Positions 25,884 to 35,183 of a stretch of 64,000 bases of DNA are shown here, one piece after another. Below the pieces are notes generated by a model. The model worked only from the letters and a program-made list of their open reading frames with translations, was not told the origin of the DNA and made no database searches. A program made the translations under genes and the position numbers. This stretch comes from an uncultured Tateyamaria sp. (GTDB lineage: Bacteria > Pseudomonadota > Alphaproteobacteria > Rhodobacterales > Rhodobacteraceae). The stretch is from contig NZ_CANNGP010000027.1 in the NCBI RefSeq assembly GCF_947504105.1, positions 1 through 64,000 on the forward strand, given 5' to 3'. Position 1 is the stretch's first letter, and every line of letters begins with the position of its first letter.

Positions 25884-25967
25884 ACTCACAGTGGCAGCAC
25901 AGCAGACGCGCGCAAGTCAGGGCCTGACAGTGCTGCCGCATTCTGCGTGATTTGCGAGAGAGAGGGA

Positions 25968-26043
25968 TGGTGGAGCATAGCGGGATCGAACCGCTGACCT
26001 CCTGCATGCCATGCAGGCGCTCTCCCAGCTGAGCTAATGCCCC
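25968..26043 (-). tRNA. tRNA-Ala (anticodon GGC)
   Basis: The 76-nt gene includes an encoded CCA. The acceptor stem GGGGCAT pairs with ATGCTCC and has the G3:U70 pair that identifies alanine tRNA. The anticodon stem CCTGC/GCAGG encloses the loop ATGGCAT with anticodon GGC. The T-arm is GCGGTTCGATCCCGC. Confidence 0.95.
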
Positions 26044-26133
26044 ATCCTTGGTGGCCCTGCCGGGCCGTGCGCCGCTGATTAGGCGCTTTGCCAAACGGGA
26101 TCAAGCGAAAAAGACCCCGTTTGGCGCTTGCGT

Positions 26134-26466
26134 TTACGACTCGTCTTCTTCGACTGCCACGTCTGCCAGCTCGTCGAGCGAGACGTTGTCTTCATCGTCG
26201 TCATCATCATCCAGCAGATCATCATCCAGCTCGACCTCGACATCGTCGTCGTCCAGCACCTGATCTTCGGAGTCGGCCGATGTTTTCTCCTTGGCTTTGG
26301 CCGAAGCCGCATCCTCGGCATCTGCAGCGATCATGCGGGTCTTTGAGCTGTCGACCTCGACCGCATCACCGGTGTAGGGGCTGATGATGGGCGTCCGGTT
26401 CATGTCGTAGAACCGTTTGCCGGTTGTCGGACAGAGTCGCTTCGTGCCCCATTCTTCCTTTGGCAT
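26134..26466 (-). CDS. TIGR02300 / FYDLN-acid family protein
   Basis: The 110-residue protein begins MPKEEWGTKRLCPTTGKRFY with the FYDLN-like FYDMNR and PYTG motif, then a very acidic tail including a run of consecutive Asp residues. Alphaproteobacterial members of this family are conserved but of unknown function. The N-terminal Cys may belong to a partial zinc-ribbon-like element. Confidence 0.85.
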   Translation of the reverse strand: MPKEEWGTKRLCPTTGKRFYDMNRTPIISPYTGDAVEVDSSKTRMIAADAEDAASAKAKEKTSADSEDQVLDDDDVEVELDDDLLDDDDDDEDNVSLDELADVAVEEDES

Positions 26467-26620
26467 GTGTCATCCTTTTGTCTGCGTGTGGCCCGGTCCG
26501 GCGCTGTGAAAGCGGGCGACAGGGCGTGCCTTGTGTTGCGGCGATTCTGGGCAAGTGCCATAAGGCTGGGACGGAGTCAAAGGCTTATGGGTGAGCGTTG
26601 GCCCGGGATGGGGAGATGGG

Positions 26621-27313
26621 ATGGCCGAGCGGGTTCTTCAAGGGCGCCCTGAGATTGTGCTGATGCTGCGCCGGTCGGCGCGTGCGCGCCGTATCACACT
26701 GCGCATCTCATCCTTGGACGGGCGCGTGACGCTAACTCTGCCGACGCATGTGGCCGAGCGCGAAGCGTTGGATTTTGCACGCCAGAAAGAGCCATGGATT
26801 CGCAAGCATCTGGCGGCGAGAGTTGAGGATGTGATGGTACAGTCTGGCACCCATTTGCCAGTCGAGGGGCAGCCGCGCAGGATAGCGCAAGGGACAGGAA
26901 GACGCGTCGTGATGACGGATGACGCCTTGTTTTTTCCCGGTTTGCCCGGTGCCGCCCCCGCCCGTGTCCTGGGGTTTCTCAAAGCCCGCGCGCGTGACGT
27001 ATTGGCCGGAGCTTGTGATGATTATGCGCAAAGGCTTGACCGCCCCTACAGTGGTCTGACGATACGCGACACGCGATCTCGCTGGGGGTCGTGTTCGTCG
27101 TCAGGGCGATTGATGTTCTCATGGCGTCTTATCCTCGCCCCACCCTCAGTGCTACAATATGTGGCTGCACATGAGGTCGCCCACCTTGAGCAGATGAACC
27201 ACTCGCGTGCATTCTGGGACACGGTTGATCGCATCCATGGGCCCTATGACGCGCAGCGTCGGTGGCTGCGGACCGAAGGCAACACGCTGCACCGCTACCG
27301 CTTTGTCGATTGA
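26621..27313 (+). CDS. YgjP/SprT-like zinc metallopeptidase
   Basis: The 230-residue protein has the zinc motif HEVAHLEQMNH near its C-terminus, preceded by TRSRWGSCSSSGRLMFSWRL as in the M48/YgjP (DUF45) family. The start MAERVLQG has GGGGAGA upstream. The substrate is unknown. Confidence 0.85.
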   Translation: MAERVLQGRPEIVLMLRRSARARRITLRISSLDGRVTLTLPTHVAEREALDFARQKEPWIRKHLAARVEDVMVQSGTHLPVEGQPRRIAQGTGRRVVMTDDALFFPGLPGAAPARVLGFLKARARDVLAGACDDYAQRLDRPYSGLTIRDTRSRWGSCSSSGRLMFSWRLILAPPSVLQYVAAHEVAHLEQMNHSRAFWDTVDRIHGPYDAQRRWLRTEGNTLHRYRFVD

Positions 27314-27341
27314 CCCGCGCTGTCCAGTGTGATCACAAAAG

Positions 27342-27995
27342 ATGATGCAGCAGGTTCCGCGCACCAGAGACACCGCTTCCGCAGCCCATGATCGCGTTTA
27401 TCGTCGCTTGCGGACGCGTATAATGCATGGCGATATTGCCCCGGGGCAGGCGTTGACCCTGCGCGGGATCGGCAAACAATATGATGTATCCATGACGCCC
27501 GCGCGCGAAGCGGTGCGCCGTCTGGTGGCGGAAGGGGCGTTGACCCTGTCGCAGTCCGGACGCGTGTCCACACCGGAACTGTCCAATGAACGGATTGAAG
27601 AGCTCGCGGCCCTGCGCGCCTTGATCGAGGTGGAGTTGGCCACCCGGGCTCTGCCCCGTGCGCACCTTGCCCTGATCGAACGATTGCAGAGTATCAACGG
27701 CGCGGTCGCTGAGGCCGTCGCGCATCGCGATGCTGTCAGCTATATCCGTACGAACCTCGAGTTCCACCGTACCCTTTACCTGCGGGCACAAGCCCCTGCG
27801 ATGCTGGCGATGGCGGAAACCGTGTGGCTGCAGATGGGCCCAACAATGCGAGCGCTGTACGGTCGCCTGCGCCGGACCGAGCCGCCGCGCTACCACCGTT
27901 TGATCATTGCTGCCTTGCGCGCGGGTGACGAACCCAGTCTCCGCCTTGCGGTACGGTCTGACGTAACGCAGGGCCTGCGGATGCTGGCCAGCTGA
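27342..27995 (+). CDS. GntR-family (FCD-type) regulator
   Basis: The 217-residue regulator has an N-terminal winged helix (GIGKQYDVSMTPAREAVRRL) and an all-helical C-terminal FCD domain. No target is evident. It abuts accA stop to stop, so it is not part of an accA operon. Confidence 0.85.
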   Translation: MMQQVPRTRDTASAAHDRVYRRLRTRIMHGDIAPGQALTLRGIGKQYDVSMTPAREAVRRLVAEGALTLSQSGRVSTPELSNERIEELAALRALIEVELATRALPRAHLALIERLQSINGAVAEAVAHRDAVSYIRTNLEFHRTLYLRAQAPAMLAMAETVWLQMGPTMRALYGRLRRTEPPRYHRLIIAALRAGDEPSLRLAVRSDVTQGLRMLAS

Positions 27996-28958
27996 TCAGG
28001 CGGCAAGCCCGGTGCTGCCAAGGCTCAGGAATTTTTGCCTGCGGTCGCTGACGAGCGTCGCGCGATCCTTGCCGTCAAGTTCATCCAGCATCGCGGACAG
28101 GGCGTTGCCAACAGACGCAATGGTTGCGTCACGGTGTCGATGTGCGCCGCCCACGGCTTCGGGGATGATGCGGTCGGTCACGCCCAGTTGCTTGAGATCC
28201 TGCGCTGTCAGGCGCAACGCCTCAGCCGCTTCGCGCATCTTTTCCGCATCTTTCCAAAGGATCGATGCGCAGCCCTCGGGGCTGATCACCGAATAGACCG
28301 AGTGTTCGAGCATCGCGACCCGGTTCGCGGTGGCAAAGGCCACGGCCCCGCCCGATCCACCTTCACCAATCACCACGGACACCAGCGGCACACCGATCTG
28401 AAGGCACTTTTCGGTTGAGCGCGCAATGGCCTCGGATTGACCGCGTTCTTCCGCCCCTTTGCCCGGATATGCGCCGGGCGTGTCGACAAGCGTGATGACT
28501 GGCAGGTTGAACCGGTCTGCCATGTCCATCAAACGGATCGCTTTGCGGTAGCCTTCGGGACGGGCCATGCCGAAATTGCGTTCTATGCGGGATTTGGTGT
28601 CGTTGCCCTTTTCGTGGCCAATCACAACGACAGGCCGATCGTTCAGGCGGGCCAACCCGCCCATAACGGCGTGATCGTCTGCAAAGTTCCGGTCGCCCGC
28701 AAGCGGGGTGTATTCAGTGAACAGCGTTTCGATGTAGTCGCGGCAATGCGGCCGGTCCGGGTGGCGCGCCACTTGGCATTTGCGCCAAGGCGTCAGGTCA
28801 CCATACAGATCCTCAAGCATCTGCACCGCTTTGGCATCAAGCCCGGCGGCCTCGTCGGTGACGTCCATATCTTCGTTCTGGCGTGCGAGGGCCCGCAACT
28901 CTTCCGCCTTGCCCTCGATTTCAGCCAAGGGTTTTTCGAATTCAAGATACTGCGTCAC
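27996..28958 (-). CDS. accA: acetyl-CoA carboxylase carboxyltransferase alpha subunit
   Basis: The 320-residue AccA transfers the carboxyl group from biotin to acetyl-CoA together with AccD. Signatures include [59 protein letters not shown] and [17 protein letters not shown]. The length is typical. Confidence 0.96.
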   Translation of the reverse strand: MTQYLEFEKPLAEIEGKAEELRALARQNEDMDVTDEAAGLDAKAVQMLEDLYGDLTPWRKCQVARHPDRPHCRDYIETLFTEYTPLAGDRNFADDHAVMGGLARLNDRPVVVIGHEKGNDTKSRIERNFGMARPEGYRKAIRLMDMADRFNLPVITLVDTPGAYPGKGAEERGQSEAIARSTEKCLQIGVPLVSVVIGEGGSGGAVAFATANRVAMLEHSVYSVISPEGCASILWKDAEKMREAAEALRLTAQDLKQLGVTDRIIPEAVGGAHRHRDATIASVGNALSAMLDELDGKDRATLVSDRRQKFLSLGSTGLAA

Positions 28959-29016
28959 GCCTGCGTCCCCGATGCGATTTTTGGCTATATGGCCGCAGGA
29001 TGCAGCATTTGCAACG

Positions 29017-29610
29017 TTAGGGAAAGATCACGGGGTACAGCGACGCGACGAGAAGCGCAGCCATGGTCCAGTTGAATGCTGTCAGACGGGCCGGATTTGT
29101 AAGTACCCGCGCCATCTGTTGGCCCAGCAATGTCCACGAATTGACGGACGGAAAGTTGATTGCGCCAAAGACGATTGCCACAAGGGCAATTGCCCAAAGG
29201 GTTGTGTCGGGCGTGTAGACGGTCACGGCTGTCAGTGCCATGGTCCACGCCTTTGGATTGACCCACTGAAAGGCAGCCGCTTGCAGGAACGTCATGGGCG
29301 TCCCCTTTTCAGCGCCATCTTTTATGGGCGCTGCGGTCGCAATCTTCCATGCGAGGTACAGAAGATAGGTCACCGACGCCACTTTCAGGACCGTGTGGCT
29401 GGCGGGATATGCGTCAAACACCTGAACAAGCCCGGCACCGACCAGCAGCACCATGAACACAAAGCCCAATCCAACGCCCAGCATATGTGGGATCGTCCGG
29501 CGGAAGCCGAAATTTGCGCCGGATGCCATAAGCATCAGGTTGTTGGGTCCAGGTGTGATGGAACTGACAAAGGCAAACATGGCCAATGCCGTGAGGAGAT
29601 CATACGTCAT
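29017..29610 (-). CDS. LysE-family amino-acid exporter
   Basis: The 197-residue membrane protein has about five to six spans and the LysE/RhtB start [20 protein letters not shown]. Homologues export amino acids. It is divergent from an Lrp-type regulator, which fits control by an amino acid. Confidence 0.88.
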   Translation of the reverse strand: MTYDLLTALAMFAFVSSITPGPNNLMLMASGANFGFRRTIPHMLGVGLGFVFMVLLVGAGLVQVFDAYPASHTVLKVASVTYLLYLAWKIATAAPIKDGAEKGTPMTFLQAAAFQWVNPKAWTMALTAVTVYTPDTTLWAIALVAIVFGAINFPSVNSWTLLGQQMARVLTNPARLTAFNWTMAALLVASLYPVIFP

Positions 29611-29633
29611 TCACAACAAATGCGGTAAGTTTA

Positions 29634-29667
29634 GCCGAGATAGATTGTGAATTGAATGAATCTCGGC
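29634..29667. promoter_or_regulatory. inverted repeat GCCGAGAT..ATCTCGGC in lysE/lrp gap
   Basis: Perfect 8-bp arms (29634-29641 and 29660-29667) are separated by 18 bp, so the centres are about 2.5 helical turns apart. The repeat covers the possible upstream ATG (29656) of the Lrp gene. It is likely the Lrp-type regulator's own site. Confidence 0.5.
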
Positions 29668-29685
29668 CTATCTTTGCAACTAATG

Positions 29686-30135
29686 ATGAAAATTGATCAG
29701 ATAAATGACCAGATATTGCAAGAACTGAGCCATGATGGCCGGATCAGCAATATCGAATTGGCGGATCGCGTGGGCCTGTCGCCGTCCGCTTGCTTGCGGC
29801 GTGTTCAAGAGTTGGAGCGGGCAGGGGTCATTGCCGGATACCGTGCAGTGCTGGACAGAACCAAGATGGGCATTGGCTTTGTCGCTTATATCGCTGTTGG
29901 GTTGAACGACCATTCAAAGGCCAGTCAGGAAGCGTTTGAACGTGCGATTTCTCGCGCGCCCGAGGTGCTCGAATGCCACAACATCACGGGCACAATCGAA
30001 TACCTGCTGCGCGTCGAATGTGCAGACCTGCCCAGTTACAAGACATTTCACACCGACATGCTGGGCGCACTGCCGCAGGTGAATGCCATAACGTCTTACG
30101 TGGTTATGGGTTCACCGAAGGATGAGCGCGCCTAG
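29686..30135 (+). CDS. Lrp/AsnC-family regulator (lysE-linked)
   Basis: The product has an N-terminal helix-turn-helix (NIELADRVGLSPSACLRRVQ) and a C-terminal RAM ligand domain. Starts are possible at 29656, 29683 and 29686, and none has a good ribosome site. MKIDQINDQIL best matches the family start, and the 29656 ATG lies inside the inverted repeat. It probably controls the divergent exporter. Confidence 0.85.
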   Translation: MKIDQINDQILQELSHDGRISNIELADRVGLSPSACLRRVQELERAGVIAGYRAVLDRTKMGIGFVAYIAVGLNDHSKASQEAFERAISRAPEVLECHNITGTIEYLLRVECADLPSYKTFHTDMLGALPQVNAITSYVVMGSPKDERA

Positions 30136-30144
30136 CGTCACGCT

Positions 30145-30612
30145 TTACTGCGTGGCTTGGTCCGAGATCGCTGCAAAGATCGCGTCCAGGTCCTGCGCAA
30201 GAGTTGCGAGTTCCGGGCCAGCTTCCTCTGTGTAGGGCGCAAATACGCTCGATGGCGTCTTGTAGCTGAGGGTCGCTGTCCCATCCGCATTTTCGGTCAC
30301 GTAGACGCGCACGGGCGCTTCGATCATCGCGGCTGTCGACAGGTTCAGGATGTTTACCGCGTAGACGTTGTTGAACAGCCCGATCACCCGGTTGCCTGGA
30401 ATTGTAATCCCGCGGGATTTTGCGGCCCCGGTGGGACCGGCTTGTGTGACGACGCCCATTTTGTTGGCTTTGGCCGCCGTTTTGACATCCGCGATCAACT
30501 GATCGTAGCTCTTGGTTGTTGGCGTGACGGACCAACCTTCGCGCGGTGCCATCTCGGCTTGAGCGGCGAGTGGTGGCAGGATCAGTGCGAGGATGGCGAG
30601 TGTCAGGCGCAT
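30145..30612 (-). CDS. exported DUF302 protein
   Basis: The 155-residue protein has a signal peptide (MRLTLAILALILPPLAAQA) and a DUF302 fold: KSYDQLIADVKTAAKANKMG, PGNRVIGLFNNVYAV, APVRVYVTENADGTATLSY. Function is unknown. Confidence 0.8.
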   Translation of the reverse strand: MRLTLAILALILPPLAAQAEMAPREGWSVTPTTKSYDQLIADVKTAAKANKMGVVTQAGPTGAAKSRGITIPGNRVIGLFNNVYAVNILNLSTAAMIEAPVRVYVTENADGTATLSYKTPSSVFAPYTEEAGPELATLAQDLDAIFAAISDQATQ

Positions 30613-30722
30613 GGACGTCTCCGATGGTACAATGATCCAAGCAGGGAAGCATGTGAGCGAGGACTTGCCCAATCACGTCTGTGTGCGTGGTGCATAAGCC
30701 CGACTGCTATTAGTCATCCCTC

Positions 30723-31199
30723 ATGACACGATTTATCCTGATGTGCATTGTGGCCTTGGTCGCCGCTTGCTCGAGCCCCGAACCAGAAGCGCCGCCGGTT
30801 TCCTCTGTGCCGCTTTATCCAAACGAAACGCCCGAACTGCGACAACAGATCGAGGCTGCTGCAACGGCAAATGACGTGCCCGTCGCCTTGGTGCAGCGCG
30901 TCGTCATTCGTGAAAGCACACACAGGCCGGGGGCACGGAACGGGCCTTACTACGGCTTGATGCAAATCCTTCCCGCCACGGCGCGCAGTATGGGGTTTCG
31001 GGGGCAACCGAACGACCTGCTCGACGCGGAAACGAACCTGAAATACGCGACACGCTACCTGCGTGGGGCGTGGTTGGTGTCCGGTCAGGATATGGATGCG
31101 GCGGTGATGTGGTACGCGCGTGGATACTACTTCGAAGCCAAGCGACTGGGTCTGATTGAAGAGACGGGCGTTGATGGCCGAAAGGTCTGGCCGGATTGA
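30723..31199 (+). CDS. lytic transglycosylase-like lipoprotein
   Basis: The 158-residue protein has a lipobox (ALVAAC, Cys16) and a short SLT domain. The catalytic Glu is in VVIRESTHRPGARN, followed by YYGLMQILPATARSMGF and NLKYATRYLRG. It would cleave peptidoglycan from the envelope side. Confidence 0.85.
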   Translation: MTRFILMCIVALVAACSSPEPEAPPVSSVPLYPNETPELRQQIEAAATANDVPVALVQRVVIRESTHRPGARNGPYYGLMQILPATARSMGFRGQPNDLLDAETNLKYATRYLRGAWLVSGQDMDAAVMWYARGYYFEAKRLGLIEETGVDGRKVWPD

Positions 31200-31262
31200 G
31201 GACGCCGGGTGGACGCTGTTTGCCGTTGGCAAAGACGCACCACCCACCGTCCCGCTTGGTGC

Positions 31263-32222
31263 TTAGCTGCCAGTGATCATCTCTGATTGCCGCACGATGA
31301 CTTCCGCCTGTTTGATCGAGGCGATGTCGACAAGGCGGCCCTTGTAGACGGTTGCACCTTCGCCCTTGGCCTTGGCCTCTTCCATGGCGGCAAGGATTTC
31401 GCGCGCTTCGGCCACGGCCTCTTCCGACGGGGTGAACACCTCATTGGCCAAAGTCACTTGTTTGGGGTGGATCGCCCATTTGCCAACCATGCCAAGCGTT
31501 GCGGACCGCAGGGCCTGTGCGCGGAAGCCTTCGTCGTCCGAAAAGTCGCCAAAGGGTCCGTCCACGGGCAGTACACCGTAGGTTCGGCACGCTGCGACGA
31601 TCGCGGCCTGTGCCCAATGCCAAGGATCGGACCAGTGTTTCTGCCCTTCATGCATCATGTAGTAATTGGCTTGCGTCCCACCGATCCCGGTGGTCGCCAT
31701 GCCCATCGATGCCGCAAAATCGGCCGCGCCCAATGACATGGCGGCCAGCCGGGGCGAGGCGGCGGCGATGTCCTCAACATGTGCGATGCCGGCTGCGGAT
31801 TCGATGATGACCTCAAACGTGATTGGCTTGCTGCGCCCTTTGGCGGCCTCGATGGATGTCACAAGCGCATCGACGGCATAGATGTCTGCGGCATTGCCCA
31901 CCTTCGGGATCATGATCTGGTCCAGTCGGTCACCCGCCTGTTCCATCAGATCCACCACATCGCGATACCAGTAAGGGGTATCAAGGCCGTTGATGCGCAC
32001 CGATAGGGTCTTGGTGCCCCAGTCGATATCACTGATGGCTTTTATGACGTTCTCGCGGGCGCTGTCCTTGTCGCTCGGCGCGACGCTGTCTTCGAGGTCA
32101 AGGTTGATAACGTCCGCCGCCGACGCTGCCATTTTTTCAAAGATTGCGGGGCGCGATCCTGGGCCAAAGAGTTGGCAACGGTTTGGACGGGCCGGAGGCG
32201 TGGGTTGAAGACGAAAAGACAT
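31263..32222 (-). CDS. mcl1: L-malyl-CoA / beta-methylmalyl-CoA lyase
   Basis: The 319-residue CitE-like enzyme cleaves malyl-CoA to acetyl-CoA and glyoxylate, and beta-methylmalyl-CoA to propionyl-CoA and glyoxylate. Signatures include RPNRCQLFGPGSRPAIFEKM, DVINLDLEDSVAP, ESAAGIAHVEDIA and MVGKWAIHPKQV. It serves the ethylmalonyl-CoA or glyoxylate routes of Rhodobacterales. It is divergent from dgcN. Confidence 0.93.
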   Translation of the reverse strand: MSFRLQPTPPARPNRCQLFGPGSRPAIFEKMAASAADVINLDLEDSVAPSDKDSARENVIKAISDIDWGTKTLSVRINGLDTPYWYRDVVDLMEQAGDRLDQIMIPKVGNAADIYAVDALVTSIEAAKGRSKPITFEVIIESAAGIAHVEDIAAASPRLAAMSLGAADFAASMGMATTGIGGTQANYYMMHEGQKHWSDPWHWAQAAIVAACRTYGVLPVDGPFGDFSDDEGFRAQALRSATLGMVGKWAIHPKQVTLANEVFTPSEEAVAEAREILAAMEEAKAKGEGATVYKGRLVDIASIKQAEVIVRQSEMITGS

Positions 32223-32274
32223 GGCGCACCTTTGGTAAGATAATTTCGTATGAGGTTACTTGGCTGGTATTAAA

Positions 32275-32292
32275 TTGCGCACCGGTTCGCAA
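32275..32292. promoter_or_regulatory. inverted repeat TTGCG-N8-CGCAA upstream of mcl1
   Basis: Perfect 5-bp arms lie 53 bp upstream of mcl1 in the AT-rich 256-bp divergent gap. The position suits a regulator site. The rest of the gap before 32434 shows only AT-rich promoter-like sequence. Confidence 0.3.
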
Positions 32293-32433
32293 GGCGCATT
32301 TTGCAGGTGCAGCATGGCGCGGCGATTCTGCTGCGTTTGTAGGCGGATTCGAAAGAAACACTCTTCTATGATCATATCACGCAAGATTATTCGACATATT
32401 ATAAGATATAAGAGAGTTTCGCGATGTGATTGC

Positions 32434-32458
32434 GCGCGGCATCGATAGAATGCCGCGC
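32434..32458 (+). promoter_or_regulatory. hairpin just upstream of dgcN
   Basis: A perfect 9-bp stem GCGCGGCAT/ATGCCGCGC with a 7-nt loop ends 20 bp before the dgcN start, beside its ribosome site. It could be an operator or a leader hairpin. It has no T-tract. Confidence 0.4.
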
Positions 32459-32478
32459 AACGACGAAGGGGATGTCAG

Positions 32479-33477
32479 ATGATTCAAACACCATATCTAT
32501 TGTTCCTCGGCGATGCGCCGGATCAGTTGGCTGCCAAAGTGGCGCAAGGGATCAAGGACTGGCGTCCTGAGAATGCCGTTGGGCAGATCCGGCTGGAGGG
32601 CTGCGGCGCCGATATGGGGCTGACGGACATGACCCTCGAGGAAGGCCTGGCCGCAGGCGCCAAGACCCTCGTGATTGGCGTCGCAAATCGCGGCGGTGTG
32701 ATCTCTGATGCCTGGAAGGTCGTGCTCGTGAAGGCGTTGCAGATGGGGTATGATCTGGCCGCTGGCCTGCATAACCTGTTGCGAGACGAGGATGAATTGC
32801 AGGCGGCCGCACGGGTCAATGGCTGCACGCTGCACGATGTGCGCATCCCCACGATTGCCTACCCCATTGCCAACGGGAAAAAGCGCAGCGGCAAACGCGT
32901 ATTGGCCATCGGCACGGACTGTTCCTGTGGCAAGATGTACACTGCCATGTCGATGGATGCAGAAATGCGCAAGCGCGGCATGAATTCGGATTTCCGGGCA
33001 ACGGGTCAGACGGGTATTCTGGTCACGGGCAAAGGTGTGCCACTGGACGCCGTGATTGCGGATTTCATGGCGGGTGCGGTCGAGTATCTGACACCTGACA
33101 ACGATGATGATCACTGGGATCACATCGAAGGGCAGGGCAGCCTGTTTCACGTGTCGTATTCCGGTGTGACAATGGCCTTGATCCATGGCGGTCAGCCAGA
33201 CGCGCTGATCCTGTGCCATGAACCAACACGCACTCACATGCGCGGACTGCCCCACTACGGGCTGCCTTCGCTGGAGCAATTGCGCGATACGGCACTGCCG
33301 ATTGCCCGTGTTGCAAACCCGGATTGCTTTGTGGCTGGTGTGTCGGTGAACACAAAGGCACTCGACGACGACGCCGCACGCGCATGTCTGGCAGAGATCG
33401 AAGACCGTATGGGCCTGCCCGCTGCCGATCCGTTCCGCTTTGGGGCTGGCAAGCTGGTTGACGCGCTGGCATCCTGA
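32479..33477 (+). CDS. dgcN: DgcN-type N-acetyltransferase (DUF1611)
   Basis: The 332-residue protein has a P-loop-like IGTDCSCGKMYTA near residue 145 and the flanking RATGQTGILVTGKGVPLDAV, features of DUF1611/DgcN. In marine proteobacteria DgcN acetylates D-glutamate, which DgcA then racemises. The ribosome site GGGGATGTC precedes ATG. dgcA follows by 65 bp, which supports the assignment. Confidence 0.85.
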   Translation: MIQTPYLLFLGDAPDQLAAKVAQGIKDWRPENAVGQIRLEGCGADMGLTDMTLEEGLAAGAKTLVIGVANRGGVISDAWKVVLVKALQMGYDLAAGLHNLLRDEDELQAAARVNGCTLHDVRIPTIAYPIANGKKRSGKRVLAIGTDCSCGKMYTAMSMDAEMRKRGMNSDFRATGQTGILVTGKGVPLDAVIADFMAGAVEYLTPDNDDDHWDHIEGQGSLFHVSYSGVTMALIHGGQPDALILCHEPTRTHMRGLPHYGLPSLEQLRDTALPIARVANPDCFVAGVSVNTKALDDDAARACLAEIEDRMGLPAADPFRFGAGKLVDALAS

Positions 33478-33542
33478 GGCAACGAAATTGCTTCTTTCGA
33501 CCTCCATCGGAGGCCGTTTTGTGAATAGAAAATGGTGGACTG

Positions 33543-34508
33543 ATGCGCATTGATACAACCCGTGATGTCTTTCGATTGGCGCAGGCGTTCACCATTTCAC
33601 GTGGATCCCGGACAGAGGCCCACGTGATCACCGTCAAGGTCACCGATGGAGCGCATGCTGGTTACGGTGAATCCGTTCCCTATGCCCGGTATGACGAAAC
33701 GCTGGACAGTGTCACGGCAGAGATCGAAGCCCTGCCAGAAACGGTGACCAGAGCAGCGCTCTATGACCTTTTGCCTGCTGGTGCGGCCCGCAATGCGGTC
33801 GACTGCGCATTGTGGGATTTGGAGTGCAAACGTGCAGGAAAGCGCGCTTGGGACCTCGCGGGTCTTCCGACACCGGGACCCGAGATTACGGCGTACACCC
33901 TGTCGCTTGACACGCCCAAGGCGATGCAGGCGCAAGCGGCTCAGAACGCGCACCGCCCGCTTCTCAAGATCAAACTGGGCACACCGGACGACATGCCGCG
34001 GCTCGAGGCCGTTCGGTCGGGCGCACCCAATGCACAGATCATCGTGGACGCGAATGAGGGGTGGTCGGCAGAGGTCTATGCCGATCTGGCCCCGCATCTG
34101 GTTCGTCTGGGCGTACAAATGGTCGAACAGCCATTGCCGGCAGGCGAAGATGATGCATTGGCCGGGATTGAGCGCCCCGTACCGGTTTGCGCCGACGAAA
34201 GCTGCCACGATCGGGCCAGCCTGCCGGGGCTGAAAGGCAAATACGATCTGATCAACATCAAGGTGGACAAAACGGGCGGGCTGACCGAAGCGCTTGCCCT
34301 GCGCGACGCAGCGCGCGCGGAAGGCTACGGTATCATGGTCGGGTGCATGGTTGGATCGTCCCTTGCGATGGCACCGGCGACATTGGTTGCTCAGGGTGCC
34401 GCCGTGGTGGATCTTGATGGGCCTCTCCTGCTGGCCGAAGACCGTACCGCGCCACTTGTCTATGATACGGCTGGCGTTCATCCCCCGACCACAGAGCTTT
34501 GGGGATGA
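33543..34508 (+). CDS. dgcA: DgcA-type racemase / dipeptide epimerase
   Basis: The 321-residue enolase-superfamily enzyme has the barrel metal and base residues in order: LKIKLGT (Lys base), IIVDANEGWS (Asp), MVEQPLPAGED (Glu), VCADESC (Asp) and NIKVDKTGG (Lys). With dgcN next to it, N-acetyl-D-glutamate racemase is more likely than plain L-Ala-D/L-Glu epimerase. Its stop overlaps the next gene (ATGA). Confidence 0.85.
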   Translation: MRIDTTRDVFRLAQAFTISRGSRTEAHVITVKVTDGAHAGYGESVPYARYDETLDSVTAEIEALPETVTRAALYDLLPAGAARNAVDCALWDLECKRAGKRAWDLAGLPTPGPEITAYTLSLDTPKAMQAQAAQNAHRPLLKIKLGTPDDMPRLEAVRSGAPNAQIIVDANEGWSAEVYADLAPHLVRLGVQMVEQPLPAGEDDALAGIERPVPVCADESCHDRASLPGLKGKYDLINIKVDKTGGLTEALALRDAARAEGYGIMVGCMVGSSLAMAPATLVAQGAAVVDLDGPLLLAEDRTAPLVYDTAGVHPPTTELWG

Positions 34509-35140
34509 GCCGCACCGCAATCATTTATGATTGCGAATTCGCGACTGCGCCGGGTGCGCCGCAACGGTTCTGGTGTGGACCGAATGATCCTGACCCGGTG
34601 GTGTTCCAGATCGGTGCAGTCCGTATTTCGCTTGAGGCGCCGTACAATGATCTTGAGCGTTTCGAGGTGCTGATCCGGCCAGTGGATCGCTCAGGTGCGC
34701 CGCTTGCTCTCGATCCGTTGAATGCAACGCTAACAGGCGTCACCGATGAACGTTTAGCGCAAGAAGGTGTATCGCTTGCCAATGCTCTGGACCAGTTCAG
34801 CCGGTTCGCGGGCGACGACCGGATGTGGGCCTGGGGCAAGGACGAATTCAACATGGTCGCCATCAGCTGCTACGTGGCCGGCATTGCACCACCCCTCCCG
34901 GCAACCCGGTTCGGCAACGCGCCCGAGTTGTTTCTAGCGGCGGGTGTACCGTTGGACGTGATCCACGGATTGCGCAGCAACACTATGCTTCAGCATTTCG
35001 GGTTGAGCCTGCCTGATGCCCGTGGACACGACGCGCTGGGTGACGCCCGGATGGTCGCCGAAGTTCTGCGCCACCTCATGCAGACCAATCAGCTTGATCC
35101 CATGCGGCTGTCCGCCCCATTGCACGCCAAAGACATCTGA
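34505..35140 (+). CDS. DEDDh-type 3'-5' exonuclease
   Basis: The 211-residue protein has ExoI IYDCEFAT (Asp, Glu), ExoII in the middle with KDEFNMVAI, and ExoIII HDALGDARM (His, Asp). It resembles RNase T/DnaQ-type exonucleases. It overlaps dgcA by 4 nt and precedes the aminotransferase, so it is co-transcribed with D-amino-acid genes despite its nucleic-acid fold. Confidence 0.8.
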   Translation: MSRTAIIYDCEFATAPGAPQRFWCGPNDPDPVVFQIGAVRISLEAPYNDLERFEVLIRPVDRSGAPLALDPLNATLTGVTDERLAQEGVSLANALDQFSRFAGDDRMWAWGKDEFNMVAISCYVAGIAPPLPATRFGNAPELFLAAGVPLDVIHGLRSNTMLQHFGLSLPDARGHDALGDARMVAEVLRHLMQTNQLDPMRLSAPLHAKDI

Positions 35141-35183
35141 AATAACGCCAGCGCCAATGCGCCCTGCCAGAAGGAACCCCGCC

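Noticed and set aside
26048-26263. Serine-rich plus-strand frame opposite the FYDLN-acid gene
   Set aside because: The serine run is the complement of the GAT/GAC/GAA repeats that encode the acidic tail. The minus-strand gene is the real one.
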